Below the pieces are notes generated by a model. The model worked only from the letters and a program-made list of their open reading frames with translations. It was not told the DNA's origin and ran no database searches. DNA of 64,000 nucleotides from Candidatus Proelusimicrobium tauri. Lineage in GTDB: Bacteria > Elusimicrobiota > Elusimicrobia > Elusimicrobiales > Elusimicrobiaceae. The translations under genes and the position numbers were made by a program. Positions 32,044 through 39,977 of this stretch are shown here, in pieces. Within the stretch, counting starts at the first letter, position 1, and every line of letters starts with the position of its first letter. The DNA lies in contig DBYY01000001.1 in assembly GCA_002311025.1 (NCBI GenBank), positions 186,001 through 250,000 on the forward strand, given 5' to 3'.

Positions 32044-33885
32044 ATGAAGAAAGGACGTTTAAGTAGAAATATATTTTTAATCATTTTTTCATCAACAATT
32101 TTGCTTTTTGTGTTGATGAGTTTTTATATTGTGTCCTTAAATAAAAAGAATAAAACCCAGCAAGAAAATCAAGAAATTAAATTTTTAAATAAACAAGTCT
32201 CTTCGCAAATAAATTCTTTTATTTTAAAACAGCAGGTTATCTTAGAAACTTTTATAGATAATAATTTAACATCATCTTTTTCCAAAGAAAATCAAATAAA
32301 CCAATCTTTAGATTTTTTCGTTGAAAATGTTCCCTTTATTAATGATATCGTTCTTATAGATTCTTCAGGTGTTCAAAAAGGATATTTCGGTCCCTATTAT
32401 AAGTTTGATTATAAGGATATTTTAGACGAAGTAAAACAAACAACGCTGAAAGAAAAGAAGATATCAGTGTCAGGACTTAAAAAAAATCCTTTTATACACA
32501 AATTAATTTCTACTTTTGCTGTACCCATCTCAAATTTACCTCAAGTAAGAGAGGGCGCTTTGCTTGTTCAAATTGACATGCGCTTTTTAGGAGAGGATAT
32601 TTTATCTCTTATTTCACAAGACGATTTAGTCTTAATTTTTACTAAAAACGGTTTTTTAATTTTTTCAAGTTCACAAGGCATCAGTACTGATGCTTCAAGC
32701 GAATATGATACTACTATTGCGCAAGTACTAAACTCAATCAAAGATAAAAAATTACCTACTGAAATCAATGAGAATGTTAATGGTTTTATAAGCCAAAACG
32801 ACTTAACTTCTTGGTATATTTATACCGCACGCAAAGATAAAGAAAAAGTTGGTTCCTATCTCTCTTTATATTTTGATAATTGGCAAATATTTACTTTATG
32901 CTTTGTTGTGATTTTTCTTTTGGCATTACTTATTGCTTTATACATTTCCGGCACGATAGAAGCACCCGTAAGGGATATGACAAGCGCAATAACAATAATT
33001 GAAAAAGATTCTAAAGAACCGATACCTGCTTTGCCTGTTTATAATAACGAAATCGGCGATTTGGCTATGCATCTTGCTCGTATGTTAGACACTATAAAAA
33101 TTAAGTTTGATTTGCTTGCCGAACAACAACACGATTTAGAAGAATTGAATCAATCTTTGGAATTACGCGTAGGCAGTCGCACAAAAGAACTTAAAACCGC
33201 TCTTAATGAGTTAATTAAGAAAGAAAGACTTGCCGCTATCGGACAGATGGCTTCCATAGTTTCGCACGAAATTAAAAATCCTCTTGCGGTTATTTCAAAT
33301 TCTATTTACTTAATAAAAGCACGACTTGGCGAAAACATAGAACCCAAAATCTTAAAAAATATAAATATAATAGAGGGGGAAATAAAACAAGCCAATGGTA
33401 TCATTGAAGAAATTTTAGGTTATGCCAGAAGTCGCGAACAAATTTTAAATATTATTGATTTAACTCTTTACGCTAAAGAAATTCTTTCTTCTTATCCGAT
33501 TCCAAATAACATAAAGGTAGAAACCTCTTTTTACGAGGAACCTCTTTATGTTAAAATAGATATAGAAGAAATGAAACAGGCGGTAAGAAATATAATGGGT
33601 AATGCTTTTGAAGTTATGCCCGAGGGCGGAACTTTCATAGTCAAAACCAAACTTGAAAATGGCAAGGCGCTCATTAGTTTTAGAGATAGCGGTCCAGGTA
33701 TACCTCAAGAAATTCAGACTAAAATCTTTACGCCTTTCTTTACAACTAAAGCACGCGGCACAGGGTTAGGCCTTGCCGTAGTAAAAAAGGTTGCTCTCAG
33801 AAATAATGCCGAAATTGTTTTGAATAGCATAGAAGGCAAAGGAACAAAAATAACTTTACTTTTTAATAGGGAAGAAAAACAATGA
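32044..33885 (+). CDS. Sensor histidine kinase with HAMP domain
   Basis: A 613-residue protein. A membrane segment (about 9-31) is followed by a large periplasmic sensor, probably Cache-like (about 35-280), a second membrane segment (about 284-306), HAMP, and a long coiled coil (LEELNQSLELRVGSRTKELK). Then come HisKA with phospho-acceptor His in IVSHEIKNPLAVIS (about residue 410) and HATPase_c with NIMGNAFEVMPEGG, DSGPGIP and GTGLGLAVVKK. The ATG directly follows the terminator T run and has no ribosome binding site, so either a processed or leaderless message or a start further in is possible. Overlaps the next gene by four bases. Confidence 0.88.
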   Translation: MKKGRLSRNIFLIIFSSTILLFVLMSFYIVSLNKKNKTQQENQEIKFLNKQVSSQINSFILKQQVILETFIDNNLTSSFSKENQINQSLDFFVENVPFINDIVLIDSSGVQKGYFGPYYKFDYKDILDEVKQTTLKEKKISVSGLKKNPFIHKLISTFAVPISNLPQVREGALLVQIDMRFLGEDILSLISQDDLVLIFTKNGFLIFSSSQGISTDASSEYDTTIAQVLNSIKDKKLPTEINENVNGFISQNDLTSWYIYTARKDKEKVGSYLSLYFDNWQIFTLCFVVIFLLALLIALYISGTIEAPVRDMTSAITIIEKDSKEPIPALPVYNNEIGDLAMHLARMLDTIKIKFDLLAEQQHDLEELNQSLELRVGSRTKELKTALNELIKKERLAAIGQMASIVSHEIKNPLAVISNSIYLIKARLGENIEPKILKNINIIEGEIKQANGIIEEILGYARSREQILNIIDLTLYAKEILSSYPIPNNIKVETSFYEEPLYVKIDIEEMKQAVRNIMGNAFEVMPEGGTFIVKTKLENGKALISFRDSGPGIPQEIQTKIFTPFFTTKARGTGLGLAVVKKVALRNNAEIVLNSIEGKGTKITLLFNREEKQ

Positions 33886-35027
33886 AAGAAGAAACTTTTA
33901 TAATGCCACTTAAAAAAGATATAAAAATTCTAGTTGTCGACGACGATACTAATTTACGCGAAACTATGAGTGAACTTCTTGAAATAGAAGGTTATGATGT
34001 TTATCAAGCGGGCAGTGCAAAAGAGTGTTTGGATTTAGTAGGTAATACTTTTTTCAGTGTTATTTTGATGGATTATAATTTAGTCGATGGCACAGGTTTA
34101 GATGTTATAAAACAAATAAGAACTTTTAATAATGAAAGCCAAATCATCATGATTACTGCGCATGCTTCTTTAAATGCGGTAGTTAAGGCCCTTCAAGAAT
34201 CAGTTTATGATTTTCTTATCAAACCGGTTGATTTTGATTATTTAAAACGTGCCATAAAAATGGCTTTACAAAAGTTTTATTTGGAACAAAGTAACAGAGA
34301 GTTATTACAAGAATTAAAAGTTAAAAATCAAGATTTAAGCAATTTAAACGCGATGAAATCAAAATTCTTTTCAGTTGTATCTCACGACTTATCCAATTCT
34401 CTGATGGCTTTAAAAATGAGTTTTGACATGCTCAAAAGAACAATCGCAAAACCAGATGCCAACCAAACAAAAAAAATGGGTTATATGCAGGAAAGTTTAG
34501 ACCAAATTTTTCTTTTAGTTAAAGATTTGGTAGATTTCGCCGCCATAGAAAAAGGGAAACTCCGCCTTGAAAAAATTAAATTTGAATTAACATCCGCAAT
34601 GAAAAGCGCTTACGAGGTTTTTAAAGAGAAGGCAAAATTAAAAGAAATTTATATGTCTTTTGAAGGAAACGAAGAAATTTTTGTTTGGGGTGATCCCAAA
34701 AGAATAAGACAAGTAATATCAAATATCGCCGAAAACGCTATTCGCCATACTCCTGAAAATGGCAAAATTTTAATATCAGTAGTGAAAATTGACGATAAAA
34801 ATGCTAAAGTGTCTATAAGGGACTGGGGGGAAGGTATTGCTCCCCAAGATGCCGGACAGTTGTTTAAAAGTTTTTATCAATCGTCCAATGGCGGTAGACT
34901 TGGACTTGGTCTTTGTATCGCTCAAGATATCGTTACTAACCACGATGGAAAGATTTGGGCGCAAAGTGATGGTCCCGGAACGGGTGCAACATTTAGTTTC
35001 ACCTTACCTGTTTACGAGGAAAAATAG
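33882..35027 (+). CDS. Receiver-histidine kinase hybrid
   Basis: A 381-residue cytoplasmic protein. The receiver domain (about 14-130) has ILVVDDDTN, phospho-acceptor Asp in LMDYNLVDGTG, and the K of LIKPVDFD. A kinase core follows: HisKA with VVSHDLSNSLMALK (about residue 170) and HATPase_c with ENAIRHTPENG, RDWGEGI and GGRLGLGLCIAQ. The receiver is N-terminal to the kinase, the arrangement used to take phosphate from an upstream kinase and pass it on or report it. It overlaps the preceding kinase gene by four bases, which supports a phosphorelay. No DNA-binding domain. Confidence 0.88.
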   Translation: MKEETFIMPLKKDIKILVVDDDTNLRETMSELLEIEGYDVYQAGSAKECLDLVGNTFFSVILMDYNLVDGTGLDVIKQIRTFNNESQIIMITAHASLNAVVKALQESVYDFLIKPVDFDYLKRAIKMALQKFYLEQSNRELLQELKVKNQDLSNLNAMKSKFFSVVSHDLSNSLMALKMSFDMLKRTIAKPDANQTKKMGYMQESLDQIFLLVKDLVDFAAIEKGKLRLEKIKFELTSAMKSAYEVFKEKAKLKEIYMSFEGNEEIFVWGDPKRIRQVISNIAENAIRHTPENGKILISVVKIDDKNAKVSIRDWGEGIAPQDAGQLFKSFYQSSNGGRLGLGLCIAQDIVTNHDGKIWAQSDGPGTGATFSFTLPVYEEK

Positions 35028-35035
35028 GAGGATGT

Positions 35036-35704
35036 ATGGCTGGTAAAAAGAAAAAAGTAAAAGTTTTAATTGCAGATGATCAAACACTTTTTCGCGAAGG
35101 GATAAAGGATGTTCTTACCGGTGAAAAATGGATAGAGGTCGTCGGCGAAGCAGCCGATGGGCAAGAGGCTGTTTTTCTCGCAAAAAAATTAAAACCCGAA
35201 GTCATTTTAATGGATATTAAATTGCCCAAATTAGATGGTATTGCGGCAACTAAAGAAATTAAAAAAACTTTACCTCAAATAAACATTTTAATGCTATCCA
35301 GTTACGAAGATGAAGCCCATGTCATGGAAGCAATACAAGCCGGTGCTAACGGTTATTTAAGCAAAATGTTACCGGCAACGGAACTTCTGAATTCTATTAA
35401 GACCTTTACTACCGAAGGTTTGATGATACCTCAACAATTAATGGGTAAACTTTTGAAAGGTTTAAGAAAGATGGGTGACGGAACTGCGGCACCTTCCCAA
35501 AATGTTTTAACCAAGACAGAAATAAAAGTTTTAGATTTGCTCGGACGAGGAATGAGTAATAAAGAACTTGCTATTGAACTTGGTTGTCAAGTAAAAACAG
35601 TTAAAAATCACTTAAATAATGCTTTTCATAAGTTGGATGTTTCTTCAAGAACCGAGGCTGTTGTTAAAGCAATAAAGTTGGGTATAATTTCACCGGATAG
35701 ATAA
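35036..35704 (+). CDS. NarL/FixJ-type response regulator
   Basis: A 222-residue protein: receiver domain (about 8-125; VLIADDQTLFREG, phospho-acceptor in LMDIKLPKLDG, then MLSSYEDE and SKMLPATEL) and a LuxR-type helix-turn-helix (about 160-215; LTKTEIKVLDLLGRGMSNKELAIELGCQVKTVKNHLNNAF). It is the DNA-binding output of the kinase set just upstream, with AGGAGG before the ATG. It is followed immediately by a pilin gene, so pilus genes are likely targets, although no binding sites could be identified. Confidence 0.9.
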   Translation: MAGKKKKVKVLIADDQTLFREGIKDVLTGEKWIEVVGEAADGQEAVFLAKKLKPEVILMDIKLPKLDGIAATKEIKKTLPQINILMLSSYEDEAHVMEAIQAGANGYLSKMLPATELLNSIKTFTTEGLMIPQQLMGKLLKGLRKMGDGTAAPSQNVLTKTEIKVLDLLGRGMSNKELAIELGCQVKTVKNHLNNAFHKLDVSSRTEAVVKAIKLGIISPDR

Positions 35705-35872
35705 ATGATTGAACGCTTACTAACCCCTATAAAAAATAATAAAGGACAGCAAACAATAGAATTTGTTATGTTGCTGGGGGTTATTGCGTCACTTGTTGTG
35801 TTGTTCTTTTCTTTATTTCACAAAGAACTTGCCGGCGGATTTTTTACTATTGTGGGTTATGTTTTAACTTAG
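35705..35872 (+). CDS. Short Flp/Tad-type pilin (55 aa)
   Basis: A 55-codon gene that starts at the base after the response regulator stop codon. The sequence runs MIERLLTPIKNNKGQQTIEF and then a hydrophobic segment, VMLLGVIASLVVLFFSLF. This is the Flp prepilin pattern, with a basic leader, Gly, and Glu at +5 (G-Q-Q-T-I-E-F), here with Phe instead of Tyr. It is the third Flp-like subunit of the block, about 14 kb from the other two and beside two more TadE/G-like genes. A minor subunit is the likeliest role. Confidence 0.75.
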   Translation: MIERLLTPIKNNKGQQTIEFVMLLGVIASLVVLFFSLFHKELAGGFFTIVGYVLT

Positions 35873-35881
35873 GGATATTTT

Positions 35882-36952
35882 ATGTTCAATATTTTTGGTT
35901 TTGTTAAAAATAAGAAAGCGCAAATAGTTTTGCCGGCAGTTTTACTTATACCGACAATTTTACTTGTCATTTATCTTTTATTTGAAACAACCAAAGTTTC
36001 TAAAGAAAAAATACGTCACCAGTTTGCTTTAGATACATCCTCTTTTGTGGAAATGACCAGCCTTTCCAATTATCTAAACGCAACGGCTTATGTAAACGGA
36101 GCCTTTCCGTTTAGAATCTTTAGAGATATTTTTGAAGCAAATAAAGCCCAAATCGAAGTTGATCCTTATGCTGATAACGCAGATAGTTTAAAACCCATAA
36201 GTTATTATGACCTATATTATCAAGCAGGCGCCTTTCCTTCTATGTCAGATTATAACTCCTCTCCTAAAGCGACGGATACTAAGTGGGATTTACACTATTA
36301 TCAAGATACCCGTAAAGATTGGGAAAAGGATGTTCCAAAACTCGATAGTGACACTTTTTATCCTTTAATGTCAGAAGAAATTGTTAAAACACACCAGGCC
36401 TTTTTAAATGATGACTTATTGGTCTACTATTTTTTAGTCTATCTCTATTTAGGTAATATTTACGAAGACCAAAAGAAAGTTTACGAGCGTGTCGTTAAAG
36501 ATAATGAATTTTTTAGAAAAGGTTATTTTTATAACACAGGTAATTGTTCTTTAAGCGAATGTGGCAGAGAAGGCGCGCAAATTCTTAAAAATTATTTCGT
36601 TAAAACAGAACCTTTTTATGTATCTAAATTTCGCTTGTTTTTTAAACATGATGATGGCACCTCTCAAAAAGTAGATATGGATATGGAAAACTTTAATGGG
36701 CATAAAATAAATAACGGTAAACTCTTTCAAATTGCTTATTTGTCAAAAGGTTCTAAAGAGAAATTGCGCACTCTTTATAAAGGGGTAGATATAACACAAA
36801 GATTTACTTTGTCAAACAATTATTTCAATGTTAACTTAATGAGATATAATCCTCGTGTCCATACAAGGGTTGCTCTTCAATGTACTAATGAAAGTAATAA
36901 TTGTATTTGGCCTGCACCGACATCTAAATATCAAGTGAGGTTATATCCATGA
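35882..36952 (+). CDS. TadG/TadE-like pilus-associated membrane protein
   Basis: A 356-residue protein. The N-terminus (VKNKKAQIVLPAVLLIPTILLVIYLLFETTK) is a TadE/TadG-type membrane segment with a short basic leader. The rest is a large soluble domain with many Tyr and Asp residues and four Cys (CSLSEC and CTNESNNC). I do not recognise the soluble domain. TadG proteins anchor the pilus machine through such an N-terminal helix. The gene lies ten bases after the third pilin and overlaps the next gene by four bases. Confidence 0.65.
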   Translation: MFNIFGFVKNKKAQIVLPAVLLIPTILLVIYLLFETTKVSKEKIRHQFALDTSSFVEMTSLSNYLNATAYVNGAFPFRIFRDIFEANKAQIEVDPYADNADSLKPISYYDLYYQAGAFPSMSDYNSSPKATDTKWDLHYYQDTRKDWEKDVPKLDSDTFYPLMSEEIVKTHQAFLNDDLLVYYFLVYLYLGNIYEDQKKVYERVVKDNEFFRKGYFYNTGNCSLSECGREGAQILKNYFVKTEPFYVSKFRLFFKHDDGTSQKVDMDMENFNGHKINNGKLFQIAYLSKGSKEKLRTLYKGVDITQRFTLSNNYFNVNLMRYNPRVHTRVALQCTNESNNCIWPAPTSKYQVRLYP

Positions 36953-37500
36953 GATTTATGAATAAAAAAGGGCAAGCCACAACAGAGGTCGTTTTGCTTT
37001 TTCCTTTATTTTTAATTTTGACCTTGTTCATAATAAAAATATATGGACTTTTGATTATTGTTCAAAAGTCGGAAATTGCTTCTTTCTACGCGGCAAGACG
37101 TTGGCAGTTAGAATCTCATCACGCGGCTAAATATTCACAGACTTGGGACGAAAATTTTTTAAAAAGAGATATTGAAGATAAAGTTAAAACCTATCTGGGT
37201 TTTAAAAATTATTCTACGAGAAAATTTTTATCTTTAAGAAAGGTAACGGTAAACGTAGAACGCACAAATGTTTGGAACATTATCAACTTAACTGTGGAAA
37301 CTTATCCGCCAAATTTACCGTTCTTATGCCGTTATGATAAACGCGTCGTCTGTAAATATCCTTATGGACAGGCATGTTTCAGAGGATATAATTTTATTTG
37401 CGAAAGCGGTGGCAAAATAGTCGTTACAAAAAATGTTCCTAGCAGGGATAGACCGATTTCGTTCTTAATGCAAAATTCGGATATTAGCAAGAAAAAATAA
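36949..37500 (+). CDS. TadE-like pseudopilin
   Basis: A 183-residue protein. NKKGQATTEVVLLFPLFLILTLFI is a TadE-type processing site (G-Q-A-T-T-E) and membrane helix. The soluble part ends with four Cys in a short span (FLCRYDKRVVCKYPYGQACFRGYNFIC), suggesting disulfide bonds. Translation starts at 36949 (coupled ATGA overlap) or at the ATG at 36958. It is the last gene of the Tad-type block before the peptide transporter, 15 bases downstream. Confidence 0.75.
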   Translation: MRFMNKKGQATTEVVLLFPLFLILTLFIIKIYGLLIIVQKSEIASFYAARRWQLESHHAAKYSQTWDENFLKRDIEDKVKTYLGFKNYSTRKFLSLRKVTVNVERTNVWNIINLTVETYPPNLPFLCRYDKRVVCKYPYGQACFRGYNFICESGGKIVVTKNVPSRDRPISFLMQNSDISKKK

Positions 37501-37515
37501 TAACAAGGAGACAAT

Positions 37516-38817
37516 ATGCAAAATATAACAGATCAAAAACAACCTACGGGATTGTGGCTTATTTGTGCAACAGAAGCGTTTGAGCGTTTTAGTTATTATG
37601 CCATGCGCGCTTTGTTGATACTTTACTTCGTATATGCTTTAAAGATAGATAAATCTCAAGCGTCTAATTTATACGGAACATTTACAAGTCTTGTTTATCT
37701 TTCCGGTATGCTAGGCGGTTATGTGGCAGATAGATATATCGGTCAAAAACAATCAATTATTTATGGTGCTTTAATGATAATTGCAGGGCAGTTTATGCTC
37801 GGTTTTGAAAATATCGGTATGATTTACAGCGCGCTTGGCTTATTGATTATGGGTAATGGCTTTTTTAAGATAAGTATTACAACCCTTGTAGGCACTTTAT
37901 ATGAAAAGAATGATACCAGAAGAGATTCCGGTTTTACAATTTTCTATATGGCCGTTAATTTAGGGGCATTTCTTGCAGGTATTATCGGCGGCGGTATCGG
38001 CGAAAAATTGGGCTGGAGATACGGCTTTTGGATTGCAGGACTGGCAATGGTAATCGGTTTAATAATTTTTCTTTGGGGTAAAGAAAGATATTTTGCCGGT
38101 AAAGGAGATAAACCGAATAAAATTAAAGAAGAAAAATCCGTTTCTAAAACGCCGCTTACCGTAGAAGAAAAAAAGAAAATTGCCGTTATTTTTATTTTAG
38201 CGTTTTTCGTTATTTTCTTTTGGACTGCTTTTGAACAATCCGGTGCGGCTTTAAATCTTTTTGCTTATGAACACACAGATAGAGTTCTTAATATCTTCGG
38301 TTGGACTTGGGAAGTCCCTGCCACTTGGTTCCAGAGTTTAAATCCTCTTTTCGTTATTTTGTTTGCGCCGCTTTTCTCTAAACTTTGGATAGATTTGGCA
38401 AAGAAGGCAAAAGAACCTTCATCTCCTGCTAAATTTGTGATTGCCTTGTGGATGCTTGCCATAGGTTATTGTGTATTGCTTTTCGGTGCGATGAAATTAG
38501 GTCCTGGCATAAAAGTCAGTATGTTCTATCTGATTTTTGCTTATGCTGCTTTTACAATGGGCGAACTTTGTTTATCACCGGTTGGGCTTTCTTTGGTAAC
38601 AAAACTGGCTCCTGTGCAATTTGTGGGCATTTTAATGGCTGTTTGGAAAACCGCTAATGCCGCTTCTAATAAACTTGCGGGCTATTATTCCAGCAAGTTC
38701 GGTGTAATCAGCAATGAACAGTTCTTCGGTTATCTTATTCTTGCTCCGTTAGTTGCTTCAATTGTTCTTATTTTAATTATGAAACCTTTGAAACGTTGGA
38801 TGGGTGATATAAAATAA
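37516..38817 (+). CDS. POT/PTR-family proton:peptide symporter
   Basis: A 433-residue polytopic membrane protein of about 12-14 segments. The N-terminus has the family signature ExxERFxYY (CATEAFERFSYYAMRALLILYF), then GGYVADRYIGQKQSI and FTIFYMAVNLGAFLAGIIGG, both typical of POT transporters. The middle AFFVIFFWTAFEQSGAAL and the later GELCLSPVGLSLVTKLAP also fit. These proteins import di- and tripeptides with protons. A ribosome binding site (AAGGAG) lies upstream. Its link to the pilus block is positional only. Confidence 0.9.
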   Translation: MQNITDQKQPTGLWLICATEAFERFSYYAMRALLILYFVYALKIDKSQASNLYGTFTSLVYLSGMLGGYVADRYIGQKQSIIYGALMIIAGQFMLGFENIGMIYSALGLLIMGNGFFKISITTLVGTLYEKNDTRRDSGFTIFYMAVNLGAFLAGIIGGGIGEKLGWRYGFWIAGLAMVIGLIIFLWGKERYFAGKGDKPNKIKEEKSVSKTPLTVEEKKKIAVIFILAFFVIFFWTAFEQSGAALNLFAYEHTDRVLNIFGWTWEVPATWFQSLNPLFVILFAPLFSKLWIDLAKKAKEPSSPAKFVIALWMLAIGYCVLLFGAMKLGPGIKVSMFYLIFAYAAFTMGELCLSPVGLSLVTKLAPVQFVGILMAVWKTANAASNKLAGYYSSKFGVISNEQFFGYLILAPLVASIVLILIMKPLKRWMGDIK

Positions 38818-38825
38818 ATAGACAC

Positions 38826-38853
38826 TTGAAATATATGATATTTTTTGTATAAT
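38826..38853 (+). promoter_or_regulatory. Promoter of the type IV pilin gene
   Basis: TTGAAA (38826-38831), 16 bases, TATAAT (38848-38853). Start site near 38860, about 30 bases before the pilin start codon. Confidence 0.7.
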
Positions 38854-38891
38854 TATAGTATACATATCTTTTTACAATAAGGAATATGTTT

Positions 38892-39332
38892 ATGAATAAT
38901 AGAGGTTTCACTTTAATAGAACTATTAGCAGTAGTTGTAATATTGGGAGTGTTAATTATAATAGCATTCCCCAAGTATGTTAAGGCTCTTGAAAAAAGTC
39001 GTGCCAGCGGTGCTGTTGCTGTGTTAGGTACTTTGGCAAGGTCACAGTCCCGTTTTAGGTTTCAGACAGGCGCCTTTACAAACGATGTCGCTGACTTGGA
39101 TATTTCAATAAAGGACGAAGCAGATAACTCGTTTGCTACAGGGAGTTCTTTCGAAGATAAGTTCTTTACTTTTGAAGTTAGCGATGATGAGGATAATCCT
39201 ATCTCAACTGCAACTCGCAAAGGTGTAAGTGGTGAGGAACAGTATGTTCTAACGGTTAACTATGACGAAGGTAGAATCATTTGTACACCTGAAGATCACT
39301 ACGTGTGTAAGTATATAGGCGTAAACAATTAG
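38892..39332 (+). CDS. Type IV pilin-like protein
   Basis: A 146-residue protein with a class III-type leader and methylation motif: MNNRG|FTLIELLAVVVILGVLIIIAF. Cleavage follows the Gly, with Phe at +1 and Glu at +5. The head domain contains one Cys pair near the end (CTPEDHYVC), the usual position of the pilin D-loop disulfide. ATG 38892 is preferred over the ATG at 38886 because AAGGA lies 8 bases before it. It stands alone, with its own promoter and terminator. Whether it is a pilin or a type II secretion pseudopilin cannot be decided here. Confidence 0.85.
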   Translation: MNNRGFTLIELLAVVVILGVLIIIAFPKYVKALEKSRASGAVAVLGTLARSQSRFRFQTGAFTNDVADLDISIKDEADNSFATGSSFEDKFFTFEVSDDEDNPISTATRKGVSGEEQYVLTVNYDEGRIICTPEDHYVCKYIGVNN

Positions 39333-39347
39333 TATTTTTTACACTAT

Positions 39348-39387
39348 AAAACTAGCCCTATTTTTTATAAATAAGGCTAGTTTTTTT
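39348..39387 (+). terminator. Intrinsic terminator of the pilin gene
   Basis: A 10-bp stem (AAAACTAGCC / GGCTAGTTTT) with a 17-base AT-rich loop, followed by seven T. Confidence 0.8.
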
Positions 39388-39452
39388 ATGTCTAAATTAT
39401 AGTTTTTTCTCTATACAAAATGAAAAAATATTTATTTTTTCAAAAATAGGTC

Positions 39453-39480
39453 TTGACAAATTTGGTTTTAGGGGTATACT
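39453..39480 (+). promoter_or_regulatory. Strong promoter of a small RNA
   Basis: TTGACA (39453-39458), 16 bases, TATACT (39475-39480). No coding frame follows; the transcript would start near 39487 and stop at the terminator at 39654. Confidence 0.8.
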
Positions 39481-39486
39481 AAGAGT

Positions 39487-39654
39487 AAGGTTATTGCAGG
39501 CGTCTTGAGCGGGTGTTGTGAGAGTTGGCAGCGGTGCCACTTCATAGCGTTAAGCCTCCTTAAGTAAGTTGACCTAATAACCCTAAAGGAAATGATAAGA
39601 TGACCATAGTGTCACAAACTAACTAAACCCCCGAAGCAAACACGGGGGTTTTTT
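39487..39654 (+). ncRNA. Structured small RNA of about 165 nt, family unassigned
   Basis: A promoter and an intrinsic terminator enclose about 165 bases with no credible ORF. A long-range helix pairs GGTTATT (39489-39495) with AATAACC (39576-39582). Inside it AGGC...TTGAGCG can pair with CGTTAAGCCT, and TGGCA-GCGG-TGCCA forms an apical hairpin. A small hairpin (TGAC...GTCA) lies before the terminator. The size and elongated closing stem recall 6S RNA, but I see no diagnostic sequence, and it lacks the SRP, tmRNA and RNase P hallmarks. It does not sit in front of a co-directional gene, so a riboswitch is unlikely. Confidence 0.6.
39625..39654 (+). terminator. Intrinsic terminator of the small RNA
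   Basis: A perfect 9-bp stem (AAACCCCCG / CGGGGGTTT) with a 9-base loop and six T. Confidence 0.9.
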
Positions 39655-39677
39655 ATATTACAAAAAAATAATTGTTA

Positions 39678-39830
39678 TTATTTCGTTCTTAATAAACTGA
39701 CGATTTTAGATAAATCTTTTTTGAACGGCGCGCAAGAATTTCTAGAGTAAAAACTATTTGCTCCGGCAGAATTTAACATTACGAGTTTTGCATTACCTAA
39801 TGCAAGAAAAAATTTCAAATTGCTTTTCAT
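39678..39830 (-). CDS. Possible small protein of 50 aa
   Basis: A 50-codon ORF: MKSNLKFFLALGNAKLVMLN, then a middle with SFYSRNSCAP and a basic end (LLRTK). A good Shine-Dalgarno sequence (AAGGA) lies 9 bases before the ATG, and a possible -10 (TACAAT, 39867-39862) lies 32 bases upstream. The N-terminal half is mildly hydrophobic and one Cys is present. I recognise no family. It fills part of the otherwise non-coding interval 39333-40178. Coding status rests on the ribosome binding site and promoter-like context only. Confidence 0.4.
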   Translation of the reverse strand: MKSNLKFFLALGNAKLVMLNSAGANSFYSRNSCAPFKKDLSKIVSLLRTK

Positions 39831-39891
39831 TTCAATACATCCTTAAAATACTCTTAAATATATTGTAGAACTATTTTAAAAACTTTAACAG

Positions 39892-39910
39892 GGTCTTTAG
39901 ACCTATTTTT
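39892..39910 (-). promoter_or_regulatory. AAAAATAGGTCT element with GGTCT dyad, upstream of the 50-aa ORF
   Basis: Read on the minus strand: AAAAATAGGTCT continues into a dyad, GGTCT-AA-AGACC (39903-39892). The same 12-mer lies upstream of the small RNA promoter (39442) and of the exported-protein gene at 45478 (45387). Confidence 0.45.
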
Positions 39911-39940
39911 AATCTGGGTCCTTTTATCTATAAGGGGAAA

Positions 39941-39972
39941 ACAAAAAACACTCATTTGACTGTGAGTGTTTT
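39941..39972 (-). terminator. Intrinsic terminator after tRNA-Gln
   Basis: On the minus strand a 10-bp stem (AAAACACTCA / TGAGTGTTTT) with an 8-base loop is followed by a T-rich tract, directly after the tRNA. Confidence 0.8.
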
Positions 39973-39977
39973 GAAAT

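Noticed and set aside
39487..39654. Assignment of the small RNA as SRP RNA, tmRNA, RNase P RNA or a riboswitch
   Set aside because: No SRP loop sequence, no tag-peptide reading frame, too short for RNase P, and no co-directional gene follows that a riboswitch could control. A 6S call was considered but kept open for lack of a diagnostic motif.
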